A stretch of 64,000 nucleotides of DNA from Streptomyces genisteinicus (lineage in GTDB: Bacteria > Actinomycetota > Actinomycetes > Streptomycetales > Streptomycetaceae), in contig NZ_CP060825.1 of NCBI RefSeq assembly GCF_014489615.1, positions 6,494,001-6,558,000 on the forward strand. The letters are read 5' to 3'. The notes below the pieces were generated by a model. That model made no database searches. It had not been told where the DNA came from and worked only from the letters and a program-made list of their open reading frames with translations. The translations under genes were made by a program, and so were the position numbers. Below are positions 40,988 to 48,566 of this stretch, piece after piece; position 1 is the stretch's first letter, and every line of letters begins with the position of its first letter.

Positions 40988-41482
40988 ATGGACAACCTTG
41001 CCCTCACTCGTGCCCACCGGCTGATCACCGTGCAGCTGGTCGTCGCCGCCGCTCTGGGCACCGTGGCCGGCTTCCTGCTGGCCGGCCCGTTCGTCGCGGG
41101 CTTCACGGGCGCCCTCGCCGCGGCCGGCTCCTGGGCAGGCTCCGCGTACGCCCGCCGGCGGGCGTACGCGCAGTTCCGCACGGAGTGCGACGCCGCCGCC
41201 GAGGACGGGTACGCGGAGGGCCTGGCCCAGACCGTGCTGATCGGCATAGCCACCTACCAGGCCGCCGTCTTCCCCATCGAGCCCGGCAGCGTCTCCGGGG
41301 AGGAGGCCGCCGCCCGCCGCCGGGTCGCCTACGGCATCTCCGCCTACGACGGCCTCCCGCACCAGGTCCGCTCCTCTGCCGCGGCCGCCCTGGAAGCCAT
41401 CGACCACGGCCTGGACCCGGAGCCCGCGCGCCGTGCTCTGCGCGACCTGGCGACCACGGTCTACGAGCAGCGCGGGCGCTGA
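40988..41482 (+). CDS. Small membrane protein, conserved hypothetical
   Basis: 164 residues. Two membrane segments in the first 60 residues (LITVQLVVAAALGTVAGFLLAG and GFTGALAAAGSWAGSAY) followed by a helical, charged, soluble domain with ARRRAYAQFR and EAIDHGLDPEPARRALRDLA. Not a family I can name. ATG 40988 sits 88 bp after the hydrolase stop. No evident coupling or functional link. Confidence 0.7.
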   Translation: MDNLALTRAHRLITVQLVVAAALGTVAGFLLAGPFVAGFTGALAAAGSWAGSAYARRRAYAQFRTECDAAAEDGYAEGLAQTVLIGIATYQAAVFPIEPGSVSGEEAAARRRVAYGISAYDGLPHQVRSSAAAALEAIDHGLDPEPARRALRDLATTVYEQRGR

Positions 41483-41537
41483 CGCCCGGGGCCGGCACCG
41501 TCCGGTGGCGGCCCGGAGGCGTGGCGCCCCGGGGCCG

Positions 41538-42404
41538 CTACGCCTGGTGGGCCAGATCCCACAGGAGCCACTCCTCGGACCCCTGGGGCAGCACGAAGAG
41601 CCGGGAGCCGCGCCCCACCGCACGGTGCCGGCCCAGGGCCGATCCGTCCGGCAGCGTCATCACGTACTCCCGGTAGGGCGTCGCGGCGTCCCCGTCCAGC
41701 CGGCAGAGCGTGAGCCGGTCGTGGGTGCCGTAGCCGCCGGCGTAGGCGACGGCCGGCCCCAGCACCGCGAGGGCGTGCGCCCCGGCAACCGGTGACGACC
41801 AGGCCCGGACCGTGCCGTCCGCGCGGACCCGGACCAGCGGGAAGTCCGTGTAGTAGCAGGCCCATGCCGTCCGGCCCGCCACGTTGAGCGCGTAGCAGTC
41901 GGCGATGACGCCCCCGGGGTTCGTGAGCGGCAGCTCCCAGAGCGGCTCGCCCGCGGCGGACCAGCGCCGCAGGCCCGGCGCGCTCAGCGGGTCGCTCCCG
42001 AAGACGCCTTCGTCGAAGTATCCCGCCCACAGCGTGCCCTCCGTGTCGGCGAGCAGGTGCTCCACCGCGTCGCCCACGGCGAAGGACCGGACGGCCCGGC
42101 CGGAGGCGTCGAAGACCTGCACGTGATCGGCCGTGCCGCGGCGGCGGGCGTCGGCGACGACGAAGCCGCCGTCCGGCAGGGCGTCCAGCTTCGGGTGGCA
42201 CGCTCGCACGGCGTTCAGCTCGGTGATCCGCGTCCGGCCGCCGTCGACGGTGACGACGGTCGCGTCGTGGACCGGGCCCCGCGGCCGGCCGTCGCACAGC
42301 AGCCAGTGCGCGCGCCCGTGGGCGTCGACGCAGCTGGTCAGCGTCTCGCGATGCGCGTGGGCGCGCGGAAGCCGGGCGTGAGGCAGAAGGGTGATGGTGT
42401 CCAT
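41538..42404 (-). CDS. Beta-propeller-like protein of unknown function
   Basis: 288 residues, no signal peptide or membrane segment. A repeated pattern of short beta strands ending in D-G-x-x-x-V-x or D-T-E-G-T-L-W-A-G-Y (GGFVVADARR, EGTLWAGYFD, GRTAWACYYTD, LVRVRADGTVRAW) suggests a propeller of about five or six blades. ATG 42402-42404 is preceded by GAGGAG, and longer starts are unsupported. I cannot name the family. It is encoded alone and convergent with the previous gene. Confidence 0.7.
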   Translation of the reverse strand: MDTITLLPHARLPRAHAHRETLTSCVDAHGRAHWLLCDGRPRGPVHDATVVTVDGGRTRITELNAVRACHPKLDALPDGGFVVADARRRGTADHVQVFDASGRAVRSFAVGDAVEHLLADTEGTLWAGYFDEGVFGSDPLSAPGLRRWSAAGEPLWELPLTNPGGVIADCYALNVAGRTAWACYYTDFPLVRVRADGTVRAWSSPVAGAHALAVLGPAVAYAGGYGTHDRLTLCRLDGDAATPYREYVMTLPDGSALGRHRAVGRGSRLFVLPQGSEEWLLWDLAHQA

Positions 42405-42698
42405 GGGTGCTCCTCGGCAGGGGATGTGCGGTCGCTCGCGGTGCCGGGAGCGGGGCGGGGCGCGGCTACCTGCCACGGGCCTTTCGGGTGGTCATCCGGT
42501 GATCCTTGTCTGCCGGGCGGCAGGTGCGCAACGCCTTTCCGGCGCTCTGCGCAGGGCGCCCCGCGACGCGCCCGGGACACGCAACGGCGTGCGCGGAAAG
42601 GTGCGTCGGGCGCACACTCGGTACCGGTGGGGACGGCGGCCCGTCCTGTTGACGGGACGTTGATGAAGTGTTTATCGCCGCCCGGCACAGTGGTTCCC

Positions 42699-42956
42699 AT
42701 GCCGATGAACACCATCACCGAACCAGAACTGGCCTGGCAGGAGACGGCGCTCTGCGCCCAGGCGGGCCCGGAGTTCTTCTTTCCCGCCCCGGGCTCGTCG
42801 ACCCGCGAGGCGAAGCAGCTGTGCGGCGCCTGCGAGGGCAGGGTGGCGTGCCTGGAGTACGCGCTCGCCAACGACGAGAGATTCGGCGTCTGGGGCGGTC
42901 TGTCCGAGAAGGAGCGGCTCCGTATGCGCCGCGACCAGGCACGCGGCCGCGGCTGA
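42699..42956 (+). CDS. WhiB-like (Wbl) iron-sulfur regulator
   Basis: 85 residues. Four invariant Cys (Cys19, Cys42, Cys45, Cys51; CxxCxxxxxC core) bind a [4Fe-4S] cluster, and GVWGGLSEKERLRMRR is the beta-turn plus C-terminal basic DNA-contact region. These proteins act as redox- or NO-sensitive partners of the principal sigma factor. It is one of several paralogues expected in Streptomyces and I cannot say which. ATG 42699 or ATG 42705 may be the start. Confidence 0.93.
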   Translation: MPMNTITEPELAWQETALCAQAGPEFFFPAPGSSTREAKQLCGACEGRVACLEYALANDERFGVWGGLSEKERLRMRRDQARGRG

Positions 42957-43119
42957 CGATGCCCGTGCGGGGCGCGACCGGGGGGTCGCGGCCACAGGGC
43001 CTGCGCGGGGGCGGGGGAGGCGCGGGGTTGCCGGGCGTCGCGGGGGCGATCCGGCACGGCTCGCCCCCGGCGCGCGGGGGAACGCGGGGGACGGAATCCC
43101 GTCAGGGATGACGGGGGAG

Positions 43120-43185
43120 ACGGGGGATCGGCCCGGTTCGGGGGAGCCGGGGACGGGGGATCGGCCCGGTTCGGGGGAGCCGGGG
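43120..43185. repeat. Two contiguous 33-bp direct repeats
   Basis: Two identical 33-bp units (43120-43152 and 43153-43185), each starting ACGGGGGATCGGCCCGG, followed by a partial third unit (ACGGGGGAGACGGG). No spacers, so not CRISPR. Confidence 0.9.
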
Positions 43186-43258
43186 ACGGGGGAGACGGGC
43201 CCGCGAAGGGACACGGGGGGCGGGCCCGGTGCGGGGAGAACAGGGGGAACGGGGGAGA

Positions 43259-43300
43259 CGGCCCCGCGGCCGGAGCGATGCGGCTCCGGCCGCGGGGCCG
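43259..43300. terminator. Terminator hairpin, 18-bp arms
   Basis: Perfect arms (43259-43276 and 43283-43300, the left starting CGGCCCCGCGG) with a 6-nt loop, 31 bp beyond the desaturase stop. It probably terminates the minus-strand desaturase transcript and any read-through from the WhiB-like gene. Confidence 0.85.
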
Positions 43301-43331
43301 TCCCCGTCGGCGGTCCGTGCGGCCCGGCGCC

Positions 43332-44306
43332 TCAGCGGCCCGCGCGGGCCGCCATCCGCGCCTTGCGCGCGGCGAGCTTCTCGTCGAACTTGGCGGCCTC
43401 GGCGTCGAGAACGCCCATGTACAGGCCGAGCTCGTCCTGGGCCTTCTGCCCCTCGGGGCCCAGCCCGTCGATCTCCATGACCTTCAGGAAGCGCAGCACC
43501 GGCTGGAGCACGTCGTCGTGGTGGATGCGCATGTTGTAGATCTCGCCGATCGCCATCTGCGCGGCGGCGCGCTCGAAGCCCGGCATGCCGTGTCCGGGCA
43601 TGCGGAAGTTCACCACCACGTCGCGCACGGCTTGCATCGTCAGATCGGGGGCGATCTCGAACGCCGCGCCCAGCAGGTTGCGGTAGAAGACCATGTGCAG
43701 GTTCTCGTCGGTCGCGATGCGCGCCAGCATGCGATCGCAGACCGGGTCGCCCGACTGGTGGCCCGTGTTGCGGTGCGAGACGCGGGTCGCCAGCTCCTGG
43801 AACGCGACGTAGGCCACGGAGTGCAGCATCGAGTGCCGGTTGTCCGACTCGAAGCCCTCCGCCATGTGCGCCATGCGGAACTGCTCCAGCTTGTCCGGGT
43901 CGACCGCGCGCGACGTGAGCAGGTAGTCACGCATCACGATGCCGTGCCGGCCCTCCTCGGCGGTCCAGCGGTGCACCCAGGTGCCCCATGCGCCGTCCCG
44001 GCCGAAGAGGGTCGCGATCTCGTGGTGGTAGCTCGGCAGGTTGTCCTCGGTCAGCAGGTTCACCACGAGGGCGATCCGGCCGACGTCGGTGACCTTGGAC
44101 TGCTCCGGGTCCCAGGCCTCGCCGTCCTCGAAGAAGCCGGGGAAGTTCCGGCCGTCGCCGAACGGCACGTACTCGTGCGGCATCCAGTCCTTGGCCACCT
44201 TCAGATGCCGGTTGAGCTCCTTCTCCACCACTTCCTCGAGCGCGTACAGCAGACGGGCGTCCGTCCACGCTTCGGAACTGCCGAGGTGGGGAGAGGTGAG
44301 GGTCAC
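43332..44306 (-). CDS. desA: Acyl-[ACP] desaturase (DesA family)
   Basis: 324 residues. The di-iron set of soluble acyl-ACP desaturases is complete: Glu87 (LLTEDNLP), Glu118-x-x-His121 (TAEEGRHG), Glu171 (VAFQELATR) and Glu201-x-x-His204 (TDENLHMVFY). It introduces a cis double bond into acyl-ACP using reduced ferredoxin and O2. GTG 44304-44306 is preceded by AGGAG at a normal spacing. Directly upstream is a cluster of CCTACGG / CCGTAGG half-sites, so the gene is likely under TetR-type repression linked to membrane fatty-acid state. No redox partner gene is adjacent. Confidence 0.95.
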   Translation of the reverse strand: MTLTSPHLGSSEAWTDARLLYALEEVVEKELNRHLKVAKDWMPHEYVPFGDGRNFPGFFEDGEAWDPEQSKVTDVGRIALVVNLLTEDNLPSYHHEIATLFGRDGAWGTWVHRWTAEEGRHGIVMRDYLLTSRAVDPDKLEQFRMAHMAEGFESDNRHSMLHSVAYVAFQELATRVSHRNTGHQSGDPVCDRMLARIATDENLHMVFYRNLLGAAFEIAPDLTMQAVRDVVVNFRMPGHGMPGFERAAAQMAIGEIYNMRIHHDDVLQPVLRFLKVMEIDGLGPEGQKAQDELGLYMGVLDAEAAKFDEKLAARKARMAARAGR

Positions 44307-44329
44307 GGGTGCTCCTGGGGACGGGAGTA

Positions 44330-44367
44330 TTACCTACGGATTCGTAGGTTACGAAACCGTAGGTTAA
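44330..44367. promoter_or_regulatory. Overlapping inverted repeats before desaturase gene
   Basis: ACCTACG (44332-44338) and CGTAGGT (44343-44349) form one palindrome with a 4-bp spacer. TTACCTACGG (44330-44339) also pairs, with one extra base, with CCGTAGGTTAA (44357-44367). Three half-sites in 38 bp, 23 bp from the start codon, resemble a TetR-family operator controlling unsaturated fatty-acid synthesis. Confidence 0.75.
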
Positions 44368-44459
44368 GCGGGCGATAAGTCGTCCTCCAAGCCCGGATCC
44401 GTGATGCCCCTTTGCAGACGGTTATGTCCCCAGGCCAGACGGCGGACACGAGAGCCACA

Positions 44460-45000
44460 TCACTCCGCACTGCCCGGCAGTCCCGGCAGCCGCGCCGGCG
44501 CCACGTCGCGCAGCCCGCTCGCGGCGGGCGCCAGCCACCGGGTGATCCCCGCGGACTCCGGGAACGCCATGTCGTGACCGGCCGCGACCGGGGCGCCCCC
44601 GAACGCCGACAGCGCCGCGGTCACCTTGCGCACGCTCGCCAGGTCGAGGCTGTCCGCCGGCTCGTCGAGCAGGAGCAGCAGCGGAGCGGGCTCGGTGAGG
44701 AGGAGGGCTGCGAGCGTGGCCCGGAACCGCTCGCCGCCCGACAGCATGCCCGCCGGCCGGTCGGCGGGCGTGCCGCGGAACAGGAACCGCGCGAGCCGGG
44801 CGCGGACGGTGTTCTCGGCGGCCCCGGGGGGCGAACCGGGCGACGTTCCGGGCCGCGCCGAGTCCGTCGTCGAGCAGGTCGAGGCGTTGCGGAAGGAAAC
44901 GCACGGTCACGTCCGTCGCCGCCTCTCCCGCGAGGGGCACGAGCTCGCCCGCGAGGGTGCGCGGCAATGTCGGCGCCGGCGCGCCGCGCCGCAGGGCCCC
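44460..45000 (-). pseudogene. Remnant of ABC-F ATPase gene (C-terminal part, frameshifted)
   Basis: The minus strand encodes the second ATPase domain of an ABC-F protein in two frames: first LAGELVPLAGEAATDVTVRFLPQRLD and NVARFAP, then after a one-base shift NTVRARLARFLF, LSGGERFRATLAALLL and LLLLLDEPADSLDLASVRKV. The junction is a run of six C (plus-strand G run 44826-44831). The Walker A equivalent is eroded (only TLPRTLAGE remains), the canonical DEPTNNLD is DEPADSLD, and the whole N-terminal ATPase is absent, since the SsgA-like gene starts 117 bp beyond. Functional relatives are translation factors or antibiotic-resistance proteins. This copy looks dead. Confidence 0.8.
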
Positions 45001-45116
45001 TGGTCCCGGTGTCCGGTCGGTCCACGGGTCCGGCCGGGGGCGGAATCACGCCACGGCCGCCGGGTGCGGCGGCTTGCGCCGGGCCCCGGGAGTCGCACCC
45101 GGTCAGGGGGGCGGGG

Positions 45117-45533
45117 TCAGCGGGTGTCGCCGAGGAGCGCGGTCAGATCGCGGTCGAGGTCCAGGTGCAGATGCTCGCTGCCGGACGGCACCAGCGTCTG
45201 CGCCCGGTCCAGGAAGCGCCGGAGCTCGCCGGTGCGGATGTGCACGACGGCGATGCCCTCGGGAGCGTGGAACTCCAGCACCGTGCGGTCGAAACCGTAC
45301 GGCCGCACCCGCACGTCGCCCAGGCCGGCCGGCTCCTCGACGCCGTCGGCCAGCAGATCCCGGGAGAACGCCCACGACACGTCGGCGCCTTCCAGGGTGG
45401 CCGGAGCGGGGAAGCCGATCCGCACGGCGAACGGGTCCGCGCGGTCGTAGTGCAGGGTCGCGGGGACCGTCTCCAGCAGGGGTGCGGAGGCGACGAGCCG
45501 TGCTTCCACGGCCTGTTCGATCACGGTGGACAA
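45117..45533 (-). CDS. SsgA-family sporulation/cell division regulator
   Basis: 138 residues. The SALP (SsgA-like protein) pattern is complete: LHYDRADPFAVRIGF near residue 27, VSWAFSRDLLADGV, VRVRPYGFDRTVLEFHAPEG and the C-terminal FLDRAQTLVPSGSEHLHLDLDRDLTALL. SALPs are confined to morphologically complex actinomycetes and control septum placement and spore-wall remodelling. TTG 45531-45533 follows GAGGAG by 6 nt, and GTG 45522-45524 is an alternative. Encoded divergently from a secreted protein. Confidence 0.94.
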   Translation of the reverse strand: MSTVIEQAVEARLVASAPLLETVPATLHYDRADPFAVRIGFPAPATLEGADVSWAFSRDLLADGVEEPAGLGDVRVRPYGFDRTVLEFHAPEGIAVVHIRTGELRRFLDRAQTLVPSGSEHLHLDLDRDLTALLGDTR

Positions 45534-45600
45534 GGTCCGCTCCTCACTTCCTGGGCTCGCCGGGCCGCCCTTGTGGGCTTCCGCCTACCCCCACAGACGG

Positions 45601-45617
45601 CGGAATGGCTGATTCCG
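45601..45617. promoter_or_regulatory. Inverted repeat in SsgA-like / YCF48-like divergent region
   Basis: CGGAAT-GGCTG-ATTCCG, perfect 6-bp arms, 68 bp from the SsgA-like start and 104 bp from the divergent gene. A possible regulator site, weak evidence. Confidence 0.35.
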
Positions 45618-45720
45618 TGCACCTGGGGGGCACGTGAGCTGTGTCACCGCCGCCCAGCGCCGGGGCCCGCCCCTCCTGCACTCTGGACGGCCCCCGGCCC
45701 GTGGGCTAGCTTCCACCGCC

Positions 45721-46830
45721 ATGACGTCCCAGGGGAAGACGAGACGAGTGGTGTCCGCGGGGCTCTGCGCCGCCGCCGTGGCCGCGGTGCTGACCGGCGC
45801 CGGACCGTCCCGGGCGGCGCCGCTCGCGGACGGGGAGGACCGGCGGCACGCGGCCCCCGGCTGGCGGCTGACCGACACCGGCACGGACGCCCGCTTCCGC
45901 GGGCTGGCGCCCGTCGACCGCAGGACCGCGTGGGCCGCCGGCTCCCGGGGAACCGTGCTGCGCACCGCGGACGGCGGCGCCACCTGGCGCGACGTGTCGC
46001 CGCCGGGGGCGGGGGAGCTGGAGTTCCGGGACGTCGAGGCGTTCGACGGCCGGCGCGCCGTGGTCCTGGCGATCGGCGAGGGCGAGGCCTCGCGGATCCT
46101 GCGCACCGAGGACGGCGGCGTCACCTGGGCCGAGTCCTTCCGCAACACCGACCCCCGGGCGTTCTACGACTGCGTCACCTTCTTCGACCGCCGCCACGGC
46201 CTGGCCATGAGCGACCCGGTCGACGGCCGGTTCCGGATCCTCGCCACCTCGGACGGCGGCCGCTCCTGGGGTGTGCTGCCCGACGACGGCATGCCCGCCG
46301 CCCTGCCGGGCGAAGCCGGGTTCGCCGCCGGTGGCCAGTGCCTGGTCAGCTCGGGACCGAAGGACGTCTGGCTGGCCACCGGGGGCGCGGCCACGGCCCG
46401 CGTGATGCACTCCGCGGACCGCGGACTGACCTGGACCGTCACCTCCGCCGTGATCCCCGCGGGCGACCCCGCACGCGGGGTGTTCGCGCTCGCCTTCCAG
46501 GGCCGCCGGCACGGCATCGCCGTCGGCGGGGACTACCGCACGGGGCAGCCCTCCCCGCAGGCGGCGTCGGTCACCGCCGACGCCGGGCGGAGCTGGCGGG
46601 CGGCGGACACGCCCCCGCCCGCCTACCGTTCGGGCGTGGCGTGGCTGCCGCACGCGCGCTCCGCGGCGCTCGCCGTGGGGCCGACCGGCACCGACCTCAC
46701 CCTCGACGGCGGCCGCACCTGGCGGACGGTCGACAGCGGGTCCTTCGACACCGTCGACTGCACCCCGGACGGCAGTTGCTGGGCCTCCGGCGAGAAGGGC
46801 CGCGTCGCCCGGCTGTCCTGGCGCCCCTGA
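45721..46830 (+). CDS. Secreted YCF48/BNR-repeat beta-propeller protein
   Basis: 369 residues. Signal peptide (about 8-33, RRVVSAGLCAAAVAAVLTGA). The rest is a sialidase-like/YCF48 beta-propeller with repeated GGxTW motifs: ADGGATWRDVSPP, EDGGVTWAESFRN, SDGGRSWGVLPD, ADRGLTWTVTSA, ADAGRSWRAAD and LDGGRTWRTVDS. This is the Asp-box pattern seen in oxidoreductase-annotated secreted proteins of Streptomyces and in the photosystem assembly factor YCF48. No glycosidase catalytic residues can be identified, so a binding or assembly role is more likely. Confidence 0.9.
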   Translation: MTSQGKTRRVVSAGLCAAAVAAVLTGAGPSRAAPLADGEDRRHAAPGWRLTDTGTDARFRGLAPVDRRTAWAAGSRGTVLRTADGGATWRDVSPPGAGELEFRDVEAFDGRRAVVLAIGEGEASRILRTEDGGVTWAESFRNTDPRAFYDCVTFFDRRHGLAMSDPVDGRFRILATSDGGRSWGVLPDDGMPAALPGEAGFAAGGQCLVSSGPKDVWLATGGAATARVMHSADRGLTWTVTSAVIPAGDPARGVFALAFQGRRHGIAVGGDYRTGQPSPQAASVTADAGRSWRAADTPPPAYRSGVAWLPHARSAALAVGPTGTDLTLDGGRTWRTVDSGSFDTVDCTPDGSCWASGEKGRVARLSWRP

Positions 46831-46837
46831 CGCGCGG

Positions 46838-46864
46838 CGGGCCGGGCCCCCGGGGCCCGGCCCG
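46838..46864. terminator. GC-rich hairpin between convergent genes
   Basis: CGGGCCGGGCCCC and GGGGCCCGGCCCG, 13-bp perfect arms with 1 nt between, in the 64-bp gap between two convergent stops. Bidirectional terminator. Confidence 0.75.
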
Positions 46865-46894
46865 TCCGGCTGCCGGCCGGTTCCTGATGCTCCG

Positions 46895-47194
46895 TCAGGA
46901 AGCCGGCTGCTCCCGGTACGCGGCCAGTGCGGGCACCGTCCTGGTCGCGGCGAACTCGGTCACCCGGTACTCGGCCACCCCGCCCGTCACGAACGGGTCG
47001 CCCGCGGCGAGGCGTTCGACGTGCGCCCGGTCGTCGCCGACCGCCAGCAGCACGCCGCCGTCCCGCGGGTTCTTGCGGCCCGAGGCGATGACGACGCCCT
47101 CCTCGTACATCCCGTCCAGCCAGTCGATGTGCGGCTTCAGCAGGGCGTCGACACGGTCGAGGGGCGCGGTGTACGTCAATTCCAGTACGAACAT
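46895..47194 (-). CDS. YCII-related domain protein
   Basis: 99 residues: FVLELTYTAPLDRVDALLKPH with the conserved His, DWLDGMYEEGVVIASGRKNP and GGVLLAVGDDRAHVERLAAGDPFVTGGVAEY. This ferredoxin-like fold with a His-Asp pair (H22, D24) is the YCII family, thought to carry out hydrolytic or lyase reactions on small molecules. The substrate is unknown. ATG 47192-47194. Divergent by 47 bp from the endonuclease V gene. Confidence 0.9.
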   Translation of the reverse strand: MFVLELTYTAPLDRVDALLKPHIDWLDGMYEEGVVIASGRKNPRDGGVLLAVGDDRAHVERLAAGDPFVTGGVAEYRVTEFAATRTVPALAAYREQPAS

Positions 47195-47241
47195 GATCGC
47201 CAGGCTACCGGCGGGCCCGAACCCTTAGGGTGGACGGCACC

Positions 47242-48069
47242 ATGGAGATCGTCGGAGTACCCGCCGGCTGGCCGGCCACCGAGGAGGCGGCCCTCGCCGT
47301 CCAGGACGCGCTGCGTCCGCGTGTCGTCCTCGACGGGACCGGCCCGCCGCCCGGCACCGGGACGGTGACGGGAGTGGACGTCGCGTACGACGACGGACGC
47401 GACCTCGTCGCCGCCGCGGCCGTGGTCCTCGACGCGGCGACCCTGGCCGTCGTGGACGAGGCCACGGCCGTCGGACGGGTCTCCTTCCCGTACGTCCCCG
47501 GCCTGCTCGCCTTCCGCGAGATACCGACGGTGCTCGCCGCCCTCGACGCGCTGACCGCCGAGCCCGGACTCGTGGTGTGCGACGGCTACGGCCGGGCGCA
47601 CCCGCGCCGCTTCGGGCTCGCCAGCCACCTCGGGGTCCTCACCGGGCTCCCCGTCATCGGCGTGGCCAAGAACCCGTTCGTCTTCGCACACACCGAACCG
47701 GGAACCGTCCGCGGCTCCTGGACCCCGCTGCGCGCCGACGACGGCGAGGAGGTCGGCCGGGCCCTGCGCACCCGCGACGGCGTGAAGCCGGTGTTCGTCT
47801 CGGCCGGACACCGGGTCACCCTGGACGCGGCCTGCGCGCAGACCCTCCACCTGGCCCGCGGCTTCCGCCTCCCGGAGACGACCCGCCGCGCCGACGGCCT
47901 CTGCCGCCGCGCCCTGCGGGAGGCCGCCGCGGGGGTGCCCCGACCGCGCGGGGCGAGCCCCGCCGCACGCACACCGCCGCACACCGCAGCACCCCGTCCC
48001 GAGGAGGACACGTCATGGCCCCCGAACCCACCGGACGCCTCGTCCCCACGCCGGCCGGGCACGATCTGA
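47242..48069 (+). CDS. nfi: Endonuclease V (deoxyinosine repair)
   Basis: 276 residues from ATG 47242 (GTG 47230 is in frame too). Motifs: TGVDVAYDDGRDLV with the first metal-binding Asp, GRVSFPYVPGLLAFREIP with the Pro-Tyr wedge and catalytic Glu, LVVCDGYGRAHPRRFGLASHLG with Asp and His, IGVAKNPF and PVFVSAGHRV. Endonuclease V nicks DNA 3' to deaminated adenine. The last 45 residues are Pro/Arg-rich, have no family counterpart and overlap the next gene by 55 bp, so the gene has probably lost an earlier stop. Confidence 0.92.
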   Translation: MEIVGVPAGWPATEEAALAVQDALRPRVVLDGTGPPPGTGTVTGVDVAYDDGRDLVAAAAVVLDAATLAVVDEATAVGRVSFPYVPGLLAFREIPTVLAALDALTAEPGLVVCDGYGRAHPRRFGLASHLGVLTGLPVIGVAKNPFVFAHTEPGTVRGSWTPLRADDGEEVGRALRTRDGVKPVFVSAGHRVTLDAACAQTLHLARGFRLPETTRRADGLCRRALREAAAGVPRPRGASPAARTPPHTAAPRPEEDTSWPPNPPDASSPRRPGTI

Positions 48070-48506
48070 TCCTCACCCGTGTCCACCGCGCCCCGGTGGC
48101 GGACGTCTGGGCGAGCATCACCGAACCGCAGCGCACCGCCCGGTGGTTCGGCCCGTGGCGCGGCGAGGCCGCGCCCGGTCGCACCATCGAGGTGCAGCTG
48201 GCGTTCGAGGAGTCCGAGCCGTGGTGCCCGCTGCTGATCGAGGCGTGCGAACCGCCGCGGCGGCTCGCCGTCTCGATGGAGGACGAGGCCGGCTCCTGGC
48301 ACCTGGAAGTGCTGCTGACCGAGACCGGCGGCGGCACCGAGATCCGGCTGGTCCACCATCTCGCCTCCACTCGGCTGCTCGGCGAGACGGGCCCGGGCTG
48401 GGAGTACTACCTGGACATGCTCGTCGCCGCCCGCACGGGCGGGCCGCGGCCCGACTTCGAGGACTACTACCCCGCGCAGAAGGCGTACTTCGAGTCCCTG
48501 GCGTGA
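48015..48506 (+). CDS. SRPBCC/AHSA1-type ligand-binding protein
   Basis: 163 residues. SRPBCC fold of the AHSA1/YndB type: LILTRVHRAPVADVWASITEPQRTARWFGPW at the start, GRTIEVQLAFEE, EACEPPRRLAVSMED and HLEVLLTETGGGTEIRLVHHL, with a C-terminal helix WEYYLDMLVAARTG. GAGGAGG lies 7 nt before ATG 48015, so the overlap with the endonuclease V gene is genuine. Ligand unknown. Confidence 0.9.
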   Translation: MAPEPTGRLVPTPAGHDLILTRVHRAPVADVWASITEPQRTARWFGPWRGEAAPGRTIEVQLAFEESEPWCPLLIEACEPPRRLAVSMEDEAGSWHLEVLLTETGGGTEIRLVHHLASTRLLGETGPGWEYYLDMLVAARTGGPRPDFEDYYPAQKAYFESLA

Positions 48507-48566
48507 ACCCCGGCCCGCCGGGCCCCGCCGGCCCGGCGGCTGTCCGGGACGCCGGACCGGCGAGTC

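Larger units (their letters stand above)
42957..43331. other. G-rich repetitive intergenic stretch
   Basis: 375 bp, no gene. The plus strand is extraordinarily rich in GGGGG-type tracts between about 43000 and 43260, including two contiguous 33-bp repeats, and ends in an 18-bp-arm terminator hairpin. The sequence could form G-quadruplexes on the plus strand. It is non-coding in both directions. Confidence 0.7.

Noticed and set aside
43120..43185. CRISPR-like direct repeats
   Set aside because: The 33-bp copies are contiguous with no spacers, and no cas gene is present.
48507..48566. Hairpin CCGCCGGG/CCCGGCGG between convergent genes as terminator
   Set aside because: Only 8-bp arms in very GC-rich DNA, where such stems occur by chance. 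Not listed as a feature.
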